Assembly: GCA_947259045.1 (NCBI GenBank)
Contig: CAMYKZ010000032.1
Coordinates: 1-49,060, forward strand
Source: an uncultured Afifella sp.
Lineage (GTDB): Bacteria > Pseudomonadota > Alphaproteobacteria > Rhizobiales > Afifellaceae
Length of the DNA: 49,060 nt
Direction of reading: 5' to 3'
Made by a program: the position numbers and the translations under genes. The notes below the pieces were generated by a model, which made no database searches, had not been told where the DNA came from, and was given only the letters and a program-made list of their open reading frames with translations. This document shows positions 30,041 through 38,298 of this stretch, piece by piece. Position 1 is the stretch's first letter. The number at the start of each line of letters is the position of its first letter.

Positions 30041-31335
30041 TGAGCTTCGATCTTATTGTAAGAAACGCCACCCTGCCGGATGGGCGCACCGGCATCGACA
30101 TTGCCTGCAGGGGCGGTAAAATCGCCGCGCTGGAATCCGGCATCAATGCCGAGGCCGGAACAATCGTCGATGCGGACGGCCAACTGGTGACGCCGCCGTT
30201 TGTCGATTGTCATTTCCACATGGACGCCACATTGTCGCTCGGCCAGCCCAGGCTGAACGAGAGCGGCACGTTGCTGGAGGGGATTGCGCTCTGGGGCGAA
30301 CTGAAACCGCTGCTCACCCACGAAGCGGTGATTGAGCGGGCGCTTGCCTATTGCGATCTCGCGGTCTCCAGGGGTCTGCTCGCCATTCGCACCCATGTCG
30401 ATATCTGCGACGACAGGCTGCTGGCCGTGGAAGCGCTGATCGACGTGCGCGAAAAGGTCAGACCCTATATCGACCTGCAGCTCGTCGCCTTCCCGCAGGA
30501 CGGATATTACCGCTCGCCGGGGGCGGCGGACAATCTCAAACGCGCGCTCGATCTCGGTGTCGACATTGTCGGCGGCATCCCACACTTTGAACGCACGATG
30601 GCCGACGGTGCGGCCAGCGTGGCGGCGCTTTGTGAAATCGCCGCCGACCGCGGCCTGATGGTCGACATGCATTGCGACGAAACCGACGATCCGATGTCGC
30701 GGCATATCGAAACCCTGACGGCAGAGACCAGACGCCTTGGACTGGCCGGCCGGGTTGCCGGTTCGCATCTGACGTCGATGCATTCGATGGACAATTATTA
30801 CGTCTCCAAACTGCTGCCGCTGATGGCGGAGGCCGGCATTGCGGCCATCGCCAATCCGCTGATCAACATCGCCATCCAGGGCCGGCACGACCATTATCCA
30901 AAGCGCCGCGGCATGACCCGGGTGCCGGAGCTGTTGAAACACGGCGTGCCGGTCGCCTACGGCCATGATTGCATCATGGACCCGTGGTACTCGCTCGGCC
31001 AGGCCGATATGCTCGAAGTCGCCTTCATGGCGCTGCATGTGACCCACATGACCAGCCGCGACGAGATGCGCTTTGCTTTCCAGGCGGTGACGGAAACCCC
31101 GGCGAAGGTCATGAACCTGGAGGGTTATGGTCTCGAACCCGGTCGCCGCGCAGACATGGTTTTGCTGCAGGCCTATGATCCGATTGAGGCGATCCGCCTG
31201 AAACCGGCCCGACTGAAGGTGATCAAGGCGGGCAAGGTCATTGCCGAAACGCCGCCGCAGGTGACGGCCCTCAGCCTCGACGGCCGGCCAGGGACAGTCA
31301 ACGGAAGGGACTATCAGCCAAAAGCGACGGGATGA
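30040..31335 (+). CDS. Cytosine deaminase-like amidohydrolase
   Basis: A 431-residue metal-dependent deaminase close to E. coli CodA (427 residues). Metal and substrate motifs are aligned from memory: HFHMDATLSLG (HxH metal pair), LNESGTLLEGI, VAFPQDG (the CodA Gln segment), HCDETDDP (metal His and catalytic Glu) and GHDCIMDPW (metal Asp). In CodA the last motif is GHDDVFDPW; here the second Asp (CodA Asp314, which shapes base specificity) is Cys, so the substrate may not be cytosine. ATG 30040 overlaps the preceding TAA by one base. A large upstream in-frame extension back to 29272 lies over the permease and is spurious. Confidence 0.9.
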   Translation: MSFDLIVRNATLPDGRTGIDIACRGGKIAALESGINAEAGTIVDADGQLVTPPFVDCHFHMDATLSLGQPRLNESGTLLEGIALWGELKPLLTHEAVIERALAYCDLAVSRGLLAIRTHVDICDDRLLAVEALIDVREKVRPYIDLQLVAFPQDGYYRSPGAADNLKRALDLGVDIVGGIPHFERTMADGAASVAALCEIAADRGLMVDMHCDETDDPMSRHIETLTAETRRLGLAGRVAGSHLTSMHSMDNYYVSKLLPLMAEAGIAAIANPLINIAIQGRHDHYPKRRGMTRVPELLKHGVPVAYGHDCIMDPWYSLGQADMLEVAFMALHVTHMTSRDEMRFAFQAVTETPAKVMNLEGYGLEPGRRADMVLLQAYDPIEAIRLKPARLKVIKAGKVIAETPPQVTALSLDGRPGTVNGRDYQPKATG

Positions 31336-31424
31336 TTTTCAGGAAGAAAACCGGAACCGCAACCCGCCCGGCCGTTTGTTGTGGTTCCAAGTCAGTAGAT
31401 GACCAGGAACAGGGACAGATCGCC

Positions 31425-31820
31425 ATGCCGTCCAAAGTGCAAACATCAACGCCCGCCAACACCATGGCGCCGGTCGGACCCTATAGCCACATCGCCATGG
31501 CCGGCGAGTTCATTACCATCGGCGCGGTCGCAGGCGTAGATCCGGCGACCCGCGAACTGGCCGGGCCGGACATAAGCTCGCAGACAAAGCAGATCCTCGA
31601 CGCGTTCGAAATCATGCTGGCGTCGGTCGGTTCCGATCTGGACCATGTCATCCACATCAACGTGTTTCTCGCCGACATGGCCGATTTCGCCGCCATGAAC
31701 AGTGCATATGCGGACAGGATGGGCCATCGCCGGCCGGCGCGCACCGCGATCGCCGTCGCCGGCCTGCCGAAACCCGGTGCGCTGCTGACCATGAACCTGA
31801 CGGCGGTCACCAGAGACTGA
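31425..31820 (+). CDS. Rid-family protein (RidA/YjgF/RutC-like)
   Basis: 131 residues from ATG 31425, with AGGGAC upstream. The YjgF fold is shown by PVGPYSHIAMAGEFITIGA, AFEIMLASVG, VHINVFLADM-like and RPARTAIAVAGLPKPGAL. The Arg that holds the substrate carboxylate (RPAR) is present, but the final acidic strand (usually EIEAIA) reads TMNLTAV, so the second key residue of RidA is absent. It may therefore be a Rid subfamily acting on a different enamine or imine, or on an aminoacrylate from pyrimidine ring breakdown as RutC is proposed to do. Part of the BMP operon. Confidence 0.88.
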   Translation: MPSKVQTSTPANTMAPVGPYSHIAMAGEFITIGAVAGVDPATRELAGPDISSQTKQILDAFEIMLASVGSDLDHVIHINVFLADMADFAAMNSAYADRMGHRRPARTAIAVAGLPKPGALLTMNLTAVTRD

Positions 31821-31838
31821 CATGGATGAAAATTGCCC

Positions 31839-32729
31839 GTGAACAAATCTGATGAAAACCGCATCGCCTGGATCGGCATCGGCAATCTGGGCCGCCCGAT
31901 GGTCGGACGGCTGATTGCCGCTGGCATCAGACCGCTGCTTTATGACACAAGCCCTGACGCCCTGGCGCGCTTTGCCGGCCAGGCCGACATCGCCGAAAGT
32001 GCGGCGGCGGCAGCGGCGGGCGCCGATCTGGTCTTTTCGACGATCCCGACCGATGCCGTTTTGAAGTTGGTTGCGGCCGAGGTCGTAAATTCGCTACCTC
32101 CCGGCGCTGTCTATTGCGACATGAGCACGGTATCGCCGCAGGCATCGGCAGACGTGGCGTCCCTGTTTGAGGGCACCGCTGCCGGCTTCTTGCGCGCAAC
32201 GGTCTCCGGCACGGTCGTGCATGCGGAAACCGGCGTTCTGACGGTGATCGCCTCGGGGCCGGATGCCGCCTATCAACGCTGCCTGCCGGTGTTTGAGCAT
32301 TTCTCCGCCCACTGCTTCCATGTCGGGGCGGCGGAAGAAGCGCGGCATCTGAAACTGCTGATCAACAATCTTGTCGGCTCGACGATCGCGCTGCTGGCTG
32401 AATCGCTTGCCACCGGTTCAAAGGCCGGGCTTGACTGGGCGGTGATGCTCGATGTCATCGGCGCGTCGGCGATCGCCTCGCCGCTGTTGAAATTCAAGCT
32501 GGATGCCCTGAAGAACCGCGATTATTCGCCGGCCTTTACCGCCGATCTGATGATCAAGGATATCGACCTGTTTACGCAAACGGCAAACGGCCTCGGTTGC
32601 CCGGCGCCGCTGGCCGGACAGACACTTGCACTGCTGCGCGAACTTGCGGAAGCTGGTGGCGGCGCACAGGATTATCTCGGCCTGGTCAGGCTGCTGGAAA
32701 CCAAAGCCGGTCTTGAGGGTCGCGACTGA
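31839..32729 (+). CDS. NAD(P)-dependent beta-hydroxyacid dehydrogenase (HIBADH family)
   Basis: A 296-residue oxidoreductase. GTG 31839 follows GGATGAA; TTG 31833 is an in-frame alternative. It has the N-terminal Rossmann motif WIGIGNLGRPMV, the substrate segment SGTVVHAETGVLTVIASG, and the catalytic lysine segment ARHLKLLINNL, followed by the all-helical C-terminal dimer domain. It probably interconverts a 3-hydroxyacid and a semialdehyde, for example malonic semialdehyde and 3-hydroxypropionate, which fits pyrimidine or beta-alanine catabolism. Last gene of the importer operon, 18 nt after the Rid gene. Confidence 0.88.
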   Translation: MNKSDENRIAWIGIGNLGRPMVGRLIAAGIRPLLYDTSPDALARFAGQADIAESAAAAAAGADLVFSTIPTDAVLKLVAAEVVNSLPPGAVYCDMSTVSPQASADVASLFEGTAAGFLRATVSGTVVHAETGVLTVIASGPDAAYQRCLPVFEHFSAHCFHVGAAEEARHLKLLINNLVGSTIALLAESLATGSKAGLDWAVMLDVIGASAIASPLLKFKLDALKNRDYSPAFTADLMIKDIDLFTQTANGLGCPAPLAGQTLALLRELAEAGGGAQDYLGLVRLLETKAGLEGRD

Positions 32730-32773
32730 TCATCCCGGTCAATGTCCGATGCAGGTCGGGCAGGGAGAAGAGG

Positions 32774-33199
32774 ATGCAAAAACCGATTTGCCTTGCGGCG
32801 ATGCTGTTGATGTTCACGCCGATGTCCGCTTTGGCGGATGACCCCGATCAGGGCTGGAACTGCCGCAACACGGATGTTGAGATCACTTGCGGCGACGGAT
32901 CCTGTAAAGTCTCCGATGCATTCACACCGATGGACGTGCACTTGTCGGGCAACCGCCTGACGGTCGCCGCCTATTCGGGTGTCTGGGAAGGCGATGCGAC
33001 CGTCTCGCGCAATGGCGCCCTGATCTATGCTTTCAGCAAGTCACTGAAATGGTCCGGCGGCGAGACCGGGTCAGGCGCCGTCTTCCAGCTTGCGATCAAC
33101 GGCGCCAGCAGACTGGCTGTGATTCTGGGCGGAAGATTTGCCCATCCGATGCACTGCGAACCCTGGCAGGACCCCGGCGAAACGAATTCCGGTCAATAG
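32774..33199 (+). CDS. Small secreted protein (141 aa), unknown
   Basis: ATG 32774 with GGGAGAAGAGG upstream. Signal peptide 1-21 (FTPMSALADD) and a mature domain of about 120 residues with four visible cysteines (NCRNTDVEITCGDGSCKVS and a later HCEPW), consistent with two disulfides in the periplasm. A compact beta domain is likely. It lies 44 nt after the reductase gene, but secreted and cytoplasmic partners make a functional link doubtful. No family recognised. Confidence 0.72.
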   Translation: MQKPICLAAMLLMFTPMSALADDPDQGWNCRNTDVEITCGDGSCKVSDAFTPMDVHLSGNRLTVAAYSGVWEGDATVSRNGALIYAFSKSLKWSGGETGSGAVFQLAINGASRLAVILGGRFAHPMHCEPWQDPGETNSGQ

Positions 33200-33569
33200 C
33201 GGGGTCTGGCCGATTGTGCCTGATTTCGCCTGTGGCAAGGGGCCTGCTGGCGGGTCTTCCGGCGTTGGGTCTGTGAACCGAACGTGAATCAATCGTTATG
33301 CCGTAACGGAAAGTGATCGGCGGCGATAAGATCACAGTTCATCGCCTGCCCTGAGAATTAAACTTTTTATATTTGTTTGCAACGGCTTACTGACTTGCAA
33401 GACGATCAACCGGCGCTTGCGCCGGATGTCAATCCGATCGGTATGCGGCACCTGCCGCCGGCATTCCCAAAATCACTGACAGGCATATTGTGAAACTGCA
33501 ATCCGCAATTCAAGTCGCACCTCTGCGCACAGATGCGGCGCGTTGCGATCAACCCTGATGGAGCCTGAA
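33200..33569. other. Gene-free stretch before the metallopeptidase gene (370 nt)
   Basis: No supported coding frame. It includes a distinctly AT-rich patch at about 33356-33378 (TTAAACTTTTTATATTTG) that is a good candidate for promoter DNA of the downstream secreted-protein genes. I could not fix the exact -10/-35. Confidence 0.55.
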
Positions 33570-35726
33570 ATGTTGTCCCGATCTCTCCACAAGATGTCAC
33601 GCCGTTGCCTGCTTCTGGCAGGCTCCGCCCTCATTTCCACCTCGCTGGCGACAGCGCAGGAACAACCGAGCCCGTTTGCCGGGACGGAAGACGTTGGCCC
33701 GATGGCCTCCCGCCAACTGACCTGGAACCAGCCATCCTATGATGCACCTGGTGTTCAGGTGGAATCTTCCGCTCTCGGCGCAACCAGCCTCGGCGCAGCT
33801 CAACTCGTCACCCAGTCGGCAGCCAGCCAGATCCAGGCTCAGCTGCCGGCCGGCGTGACGGTTCGCGCCGGGGCTGGCGACGCATCACTCGTGTCAATCG
33901 GCCTGGCGCAGTCGGCGCCCGATGACGCGTCGGTTCAGGACCAGGACATCGATCCGGAACAGGCCCAGGAACTGAACGAAATCGTCGACCCCGAACAGGT
34001 TGCCGAACTGGGCGGCCGGGCGGCCGCCGATCCGGTGCAGAAATGGATTGTCCATTACCCGGTCGCCTTCCAGGGTGTGCCGGTGGCCTACTATGCCGAT
34101 GTGGTCGCCTTTATCGATCAGAGCGGCAATATCCAGCAATTGAGAAAACGCAACCTGCCGCAGAGCGCCAACGCGACGACGGCTACCGTATCCGCCGCTT
34201 CGGCGCAGGATGCAGCCGTTTCCGATGCCGGCTCATGGGCACAGGACGCTGAGACCTCCGGACCCGAGCTGGAACTCTGGGTCAACCCGGATGGCAGCGG
34301 CGAACTGGCCTACCGGATCGAGATGACATCGACGGATCTTACTGACCCCAATGCCCGCCGCTACTGGATATCGGCTGTCGGCGAACCCCGGGTGATCTAT
34401 TGGGAAAGCATGATCCGCCATACCCATAACGGCCAGGTCACGGGCACGATCTGGACGGAATCGGGCCGGCCCGACCGGCCGACTGCAAACCAGGAATTCG
34501 AAAAGATGCTGGTCAACCGGACCGGCGGTGGCGGTGGTTCCGCGACCACCGGAGCAAACGGGCTGTACTCGCTCACCACCGGTGGCGGTCTGGCGACCAT
34601 GCAGGTCAATCTGAACGGCAATAATACATGCTCCAAGATCGACAATATGGCGGGCGGCGAATTGAGCCGGTCGAAGGCCGGAACACCGGTCAACCCGATC
34701 GACCTGACATTCAATGCCAGCGGTATCGAGGAGCTCGCCCAGACATCGGCGCTCTACTGGACAAACAAATCCTGCGAGATGGCCAAGGACATTCTGGCCC
34801 CGACCGACCTGCCGAGCCTGCCGACCAACGTCAATATCAACGGCCAGTGCAATGCGTTCTGGAACGGCTCGTCGATCAACTTCTACAAGGCCGGCGGCAA
34901 CTGCCCGAACATGGCCTATTCCGACGTCGTCGCGCATGAATACGGACATGGCATCGATGCCCGCAAGGGTGGCATTCTCGATGGCGGATATTCGGAAGGC
35001 TTCGGCGACGCCATGGCGATCCTGCTGACCCGTCAATCCTGCGTCGGCCGCGATTTTTTCGGGGCCGGAACCTGCCTGCGTGAGGCCAGCGACCTGATCA
35101 TGTGGCCTCCGGCCGGCAATGAAGGCGTGCACGCCCAGGGCCGGCGTTATGCGGGTTTTACCAACCAGCTGATCATCGAGTTGAAGAAAACCTACTCTGA
35201 CGACGGCGCCTATGCGATTGCCACGCAATTGGTCATGGCGTCCGCCAAGGCAAACCCGAACGACATTCCCGACGCCGTCAAGCTGGCGTTCATTGCCGAT
35301 GACGATGATAACGATCTGACCAACGGGACGCCGCATTTCGACGAACTGGCAGCGGCGGCGGATTCACGCAATCTGCCACGGCCGGCCGGACCGTCGAAGA
35401 AACGCAGCATCGGATATGCCTGGGCGCACAGTCCCACATCGGCCGCATACACGCCGTCCACGACTTATTCGTTCAATTCGTCCGGCGGCGCCATCAAGGC
35501 CACGCGCAGCGGAACCGGCCAATATTCCATGATCTTTGCCGGCCTTGGTGGCAACGGCAGAGCCGGCGGCAATGTCCAGGTCACGTCCTACGGGCCGAGC
35601 AGCGATTTCTGCAAGGTCTATTGGTGGAGCTCAGGCGGCAAGGATTTCACCGCCAATGTGCGCTGCTTCAAACCGACCGGAGCGCTTGTCGATACCCGCT
35701 ACACCGTCCTGATCACCTGGCCGTAA
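33570..35726 (+). CDS. Secreted zinc metallopeptidase-like protein with shared C-terminal domain
   Basis: 718 residues from ATG 33570, chosen because GGAG sits 6 nt upstream; ATG 33558 is possible. A Sec signal ends near SLATAQ (residue 31). A propeptide-like N-terminal region, rich in Gln/Asp and ending before WIVHYPVAF, precedes the peptidase part. The zinc site is HEYGH at residues 456-460, with Glu476 in SEGFGDAM 20 residues later, as in gluzincins (M4/M36-like). The last ~110 residues (about 610-718) form a separate domain that is also the C-terminus of the next protein. Autoprocessing and export to the surface or outside are inferred. Not a close match to a single MEROPS family from sight. 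Confidence 0.8.
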   Translation: MLSRSLHKMSRRCLLLAGSALISTSLATAQEQPSPFAGTEDVGPMASRQLTWNQPSYDAPGVQVESSALGATSLGAAQLVTQSAASQIQAQLPAGVTVRAGAGDASLVSIGLAQSAPDDASVQDQDIDPEQAQELNEIVDPEQVAELGGRAAADPVQKWIVHYPVAFQGVPVAYYADVVAFIDQSGNIQQLRKRNLPQSANATTATVSAASAQDAAVSDAGSWAQDAETSGPELELWVNPDGSGELAYRIEMTSTDLTDPNARRYWISAVGEPRVIYWESMIRHTHNGQVTGTIWTESGRPDRPTANQEFEKMLVNRTGGGGGSATTGANGLYSLTTGGGLATMQVNLNGNNTCSKIDNMAGGELSRSKAGTPVNPIDLTFNASGIEELAQTSALYWTNKSCEMAKDILAPTDLPSLPTNVNINGQCNAFWNGSSINFYKAGGNCPNMAYSDVVAHEYGHGIDARKGGILDGGYSEGFGDAMAILLTRQSCVGRDFFGAGTCLREASDLIMWPPAGNEGVHAQGRRYAGFTNQLIIELKKTYSDDGAYAIATQLVMASAKANPNDIPDAVKLAFIADDDDNDLTNGTPHFDELAAAADSRNLPRPAGPSKKRSIGYAWAHSPTSAAYTPSTTYSFNSSGGAIKATRSGTGQYSMIFAGLGGNGRAGGNVQVTSYGPSSDFCKVYWWSSGGKDFTANVRCFKPTGALVDTRYTVLITWP

Positions 35727-35756
35727 ATGCCGATATTCGGCAACAGACGTAAAACA

Positions 35757-35781
35757 GCCTGCCGCAGTTTCTGCGGCAGGC
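35757..35781 (+). promoter_or_regulatory. Perfect 11-bp hairpin between the two secreted-protein genes
   Basis: GCCTGCCGCAG at 35757-35767 pairs exactly with CTGCGGCAGGC at 35771-35781 around a TTT loop, in the 83-nt gap between the metallopeptidase and choice-of-anchor genes. No T-run follows, so it is more likely a processing or stability element between two co-transcribed genes than a full terminator. Confidence 0.55.
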
Positions 35782-35809
35782 CCCGCAACACCAAATCAAC
35801 GAGGCTGTC

Positions 35810-38200
35810 ATGTTACGCTGTTATACTCTGAGTTCTGTCCGTTGTTCCGCGGTCGCTTCCACCCTGATCCTCGCCGGCATCCTGTCTCCGCCCGCTGCCC
35901 GCGCGCATAGCGAGCACAAGACGCTTTTCGTCTCCGCCAACGGATCAGACAAATCCGATTGCCGCGATACCAAAACCCCCTGCAAAACGCTGGAACAGGC
36001 TCTGAAGGCCGCCGGCAAGGGCGACCGCATCAAGGTCGCAGAGGGCACTTATTCCTTCCTGTCCGGGAAACCGGAGGAAGGATTGCAATTGCTCGGCCAT
36101 GTCGTCGCAATCGAGGCGGGATTTGATGGCAAAAACGATTTCGCCAGGATCGAAGACAGGCCCGCACGGACATTCCTGACCGGGCCCGCCGATCGTTACC
36201 GGGCAGCCCTTGAGGAGAAGGGCATGATCCTGTTGAAAGGCGACCCGGACACGTTTCAGCTTGCCCAGGCCGAAACCCCGGCCGATACCGGGCCCGACAA
36301 ACTGTTTGTAACGCCCGAGGGCAGCGATGCCGGCGATTGCACCGACCCGGATGCCCCATGCGCGACATTGACCTACGCGCTCTCCGTAGCCGCGGCCGGC
36401 GATACCATCGCGGCAGCCAGCGGCAATTTCATCATGAGCCAGGATCTTCTGGCCCGCACCCGCGCACGCAACATCACCCTGGAAGGCGGTTACGAAGCCG
36501 GCAGCAACTTTGCGGTCCGCACCGGCGCGCAGGCGCTGAGTTATGTTGTCGGTCCGTCCTTTACCGAACGCGCGGAACTGCTTGAGCAGGGCTTCCACCT
36601 GGTTCAGGATTCGAAATATTTCGATATCGTTCGCGCTGAGAGCGCCCAGGGGACTTCCGCTCCGGCAGCCGCCCCGGCCGAATGCATCGGCGGCTCCGCC
36701 GGCGGCCATCCCTGCAAGGGGCTTGACCTTCTGGCTCGCATTCCGCTCAGCGGGTTTTCATCCAACCCGAACGGCGCCAATGACATTTGGGGTTTTGTCG
36801 ATCTCAACGACAAGCGTGAATATGCCATTATCGGTCTGCGCAACGGAACGGCCGTCGTCGACGTGACCGATCCCGCCAATCCGACCGAGGTCGGAACCAT
36901 CCCCGGATTGCAGACGATCTGGCGCGACGTCAAGGTTCTGCAGACCTTCGATAGTGCTGCCGATCGCTGGAAAGCCTATGCCTATGTCACGGCGGATTCG
37001 GTGAACCAGAGCTTCCAGATCATCGACCTGACCGCTCTGCCGGCATCCATTTCGCTGGCGGCAACGGTGAATGCGTTCGCTTCGGCGCACAATATCTATA
37101 TGGCCAATATCGACTATGCGACGGGCCGTCCGCTGCCGGGCGAAACCCCCTTCGCCTATATTCTCGGGTCCAACCTGCAGAGCGGCGCATTCCGTATTCT
37201 GGAGTTCTCCAATCCGTTGGCGCCGACAACGGTGACCATGCCGCCGGTCGGCACCGGGTACATCCACGATGCGTCCAGCATGCTGGTGACAGACGCCCGT
37301 ACGGCCGATTGCGCCGCCGGACACAATCCTTGCGAAGTTCTGATCGACTACAACGAGACAAGTGTCGATTTCTGGGATGTGACCGACAAGGCCGCGCCGG
37401 TCAAACTCAGTTCGCTGACCTACCCCAACGCCGAATACACCCATTCCGGCTGGTGGTCGAAAGACAAGAAATTCGTCTACATCCAGGACGAACTCGACGA
37501 GCAGAGGACCGGGATCAATACCCGTGTCGTCATTGTCGATCTGAGCGATCTGAAAAACCCGTCGATTGCCGGCAACTGGAACGGGCCGACCAAGGCGATC
37601 GATCACAACGGCTTCACGCTGGACGACGAATATTACATGTCGAACTACCGCCGCGGCCTGACGGTGCTTGACATCGCCGACCCGAAAGCACCGTCGGAAA
37701 AGCTGTTTTTCGACACCTTCGTCTCGCCGGCGGAAAACGATGCCGTGTTCAATGGCGCCTGGGGCACATATCCCTATCTGCCAAGCGGCACGATCCTCGT
37801 CAGCGATATTGAGGGCGGGCTGTTTCTGCTAAAAAAAAGTGATGAAACCGGTCCGACGCCGCCCCGGCCTCGCGGCCGGGACCTGGCATTCGCCTGGGCT
37901 AACAAGCCGACGGCACTCGCCTACGCGCCAAGCGCGACCTACGCTTACAATCCGTCCGGCCCGATCAAGATCACCCGCTCCGGCATTGGAACCTATGCAG
38001 TGAACTTTGCCGGGTTCGGCGGCAGCGGCAAGGCCGGCGGCAATGTTCAGGTCACGGCCTACGGCAAGGGTGCAACGCGCTGCAAGGTCAGAAGCTGGTC
38101 GTCAGGCACGCAAAACTTCATTGCGAATGTCCGTTGCATGCGCGCCAATGGAAAGCCCGCTGACGAACGATTCAGCATCCTCGTCAACTGGCAGCGCTAA
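35810..38200 (+). CDS. Secreted choice-of-anchor-B / LVIVD-repeat protein with shared C-terminal domain
   Basis: 796 residues with a Sec signal ending at PPAARA (residue 32). N-terminal part: two similar units beginning LFVSANGSDKSDC (about 38) and LFVTPEGSDAGDC (about 164), each followed by PCxTLxxAL, resembling the start of a right-handed beta-helix (DUF1565-like). Central part (about 291-680): a choice-of-anchor-B type propeller with DIWGFVDLNDKREYAIIG, VVDVTDPANP, VVIVDLSDLKNP and VLDIADPKAP. C-terminal part (about 689-796): the same domain found in the preceding metallopeptidase. The family name reflects C-termini that vary between sorting signals. It probably forms a transcription unit with the metallopeptidase, 83 nt upstream. 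Confidence 0.85.
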   Translation: MLRCYTLSSVRCSAVASTLILAGILSPPAARAHSEHKTLFVSANGSDKSDCRDTKTPCKTLEQALKAAGKGDRIKVAEGTYSFLSGKPEEGLQLLGHVVAIEAGFDGKNDFARIEDRPARTFLTGPADRYRAALEEKGMILLKGDPDTFQLAQAETPADTGPDKLFVTPEGSDAGDCTDPDAPCATLTYALSVAAAGDTIAAASGNFIMSQDLLARTRARNITLEGGYEAGSNFAVRTGAQALSYVVGPSFTERAELLEQGFHLVQDSKYFDIVRAESAQGTSAPAAAPAECIGGSAGGHPCKGLDLLARIPLSGFSSNPNGANDIWGFVDLNDKREYAIIGLRNGTAVVDVTDPANPTEVGTIPGLQTIWRDVKVLQTFDSAADRWKAYAYVTADSVNQSFQIIDLTALPASISLAATVNAFASAHNIYMANIDYATGRPLPGETPFAYILGSNLQSGAFRILEFSNPLAPTTVTMPPVGTGYIHDASSMLVTDARTADCAAGHNPCEVLIDYNETSVDFWDVTDKAAPVKLSSLTYPNAEYTHSGWWSKDKKFVYIQDELDEQRTGINTRVVIVDLSDLKNPSIAGNWNGPTKAIDHNGFTLDDEYYMSNYRRGLTVLDIADPKAPSEKLFFDTFVSPAENDAVFNGAWGTYPYLPSGTILVSDIEGGLFLLKKSDETGPTPPRPRGRDLAFAWANKPTALAYAPSATYAYNPSGPIKITRSGIGTYAVNFAGFGGSGKAGGNVQVTAYGKGATRCKVRSWSSGTQNFIANVRCMRANGKPADERFSILVNWQR

Positions 38201-38298
38201 CCTGCTCCCGATTGCGGCGGACTTGCAGAAATTCCGCCGCAATCCTACCTTATAATCGGATTTGAGATGGGGGCCTTTCACAAGGACCAACTCGTACG

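Noticed and set aside
34233..35336. 367-codon minus-strand frame opposite the metallopeptidase
   Set aside because: Zinc motif, signal peptide and ribosome site all support the plus-strand gene.
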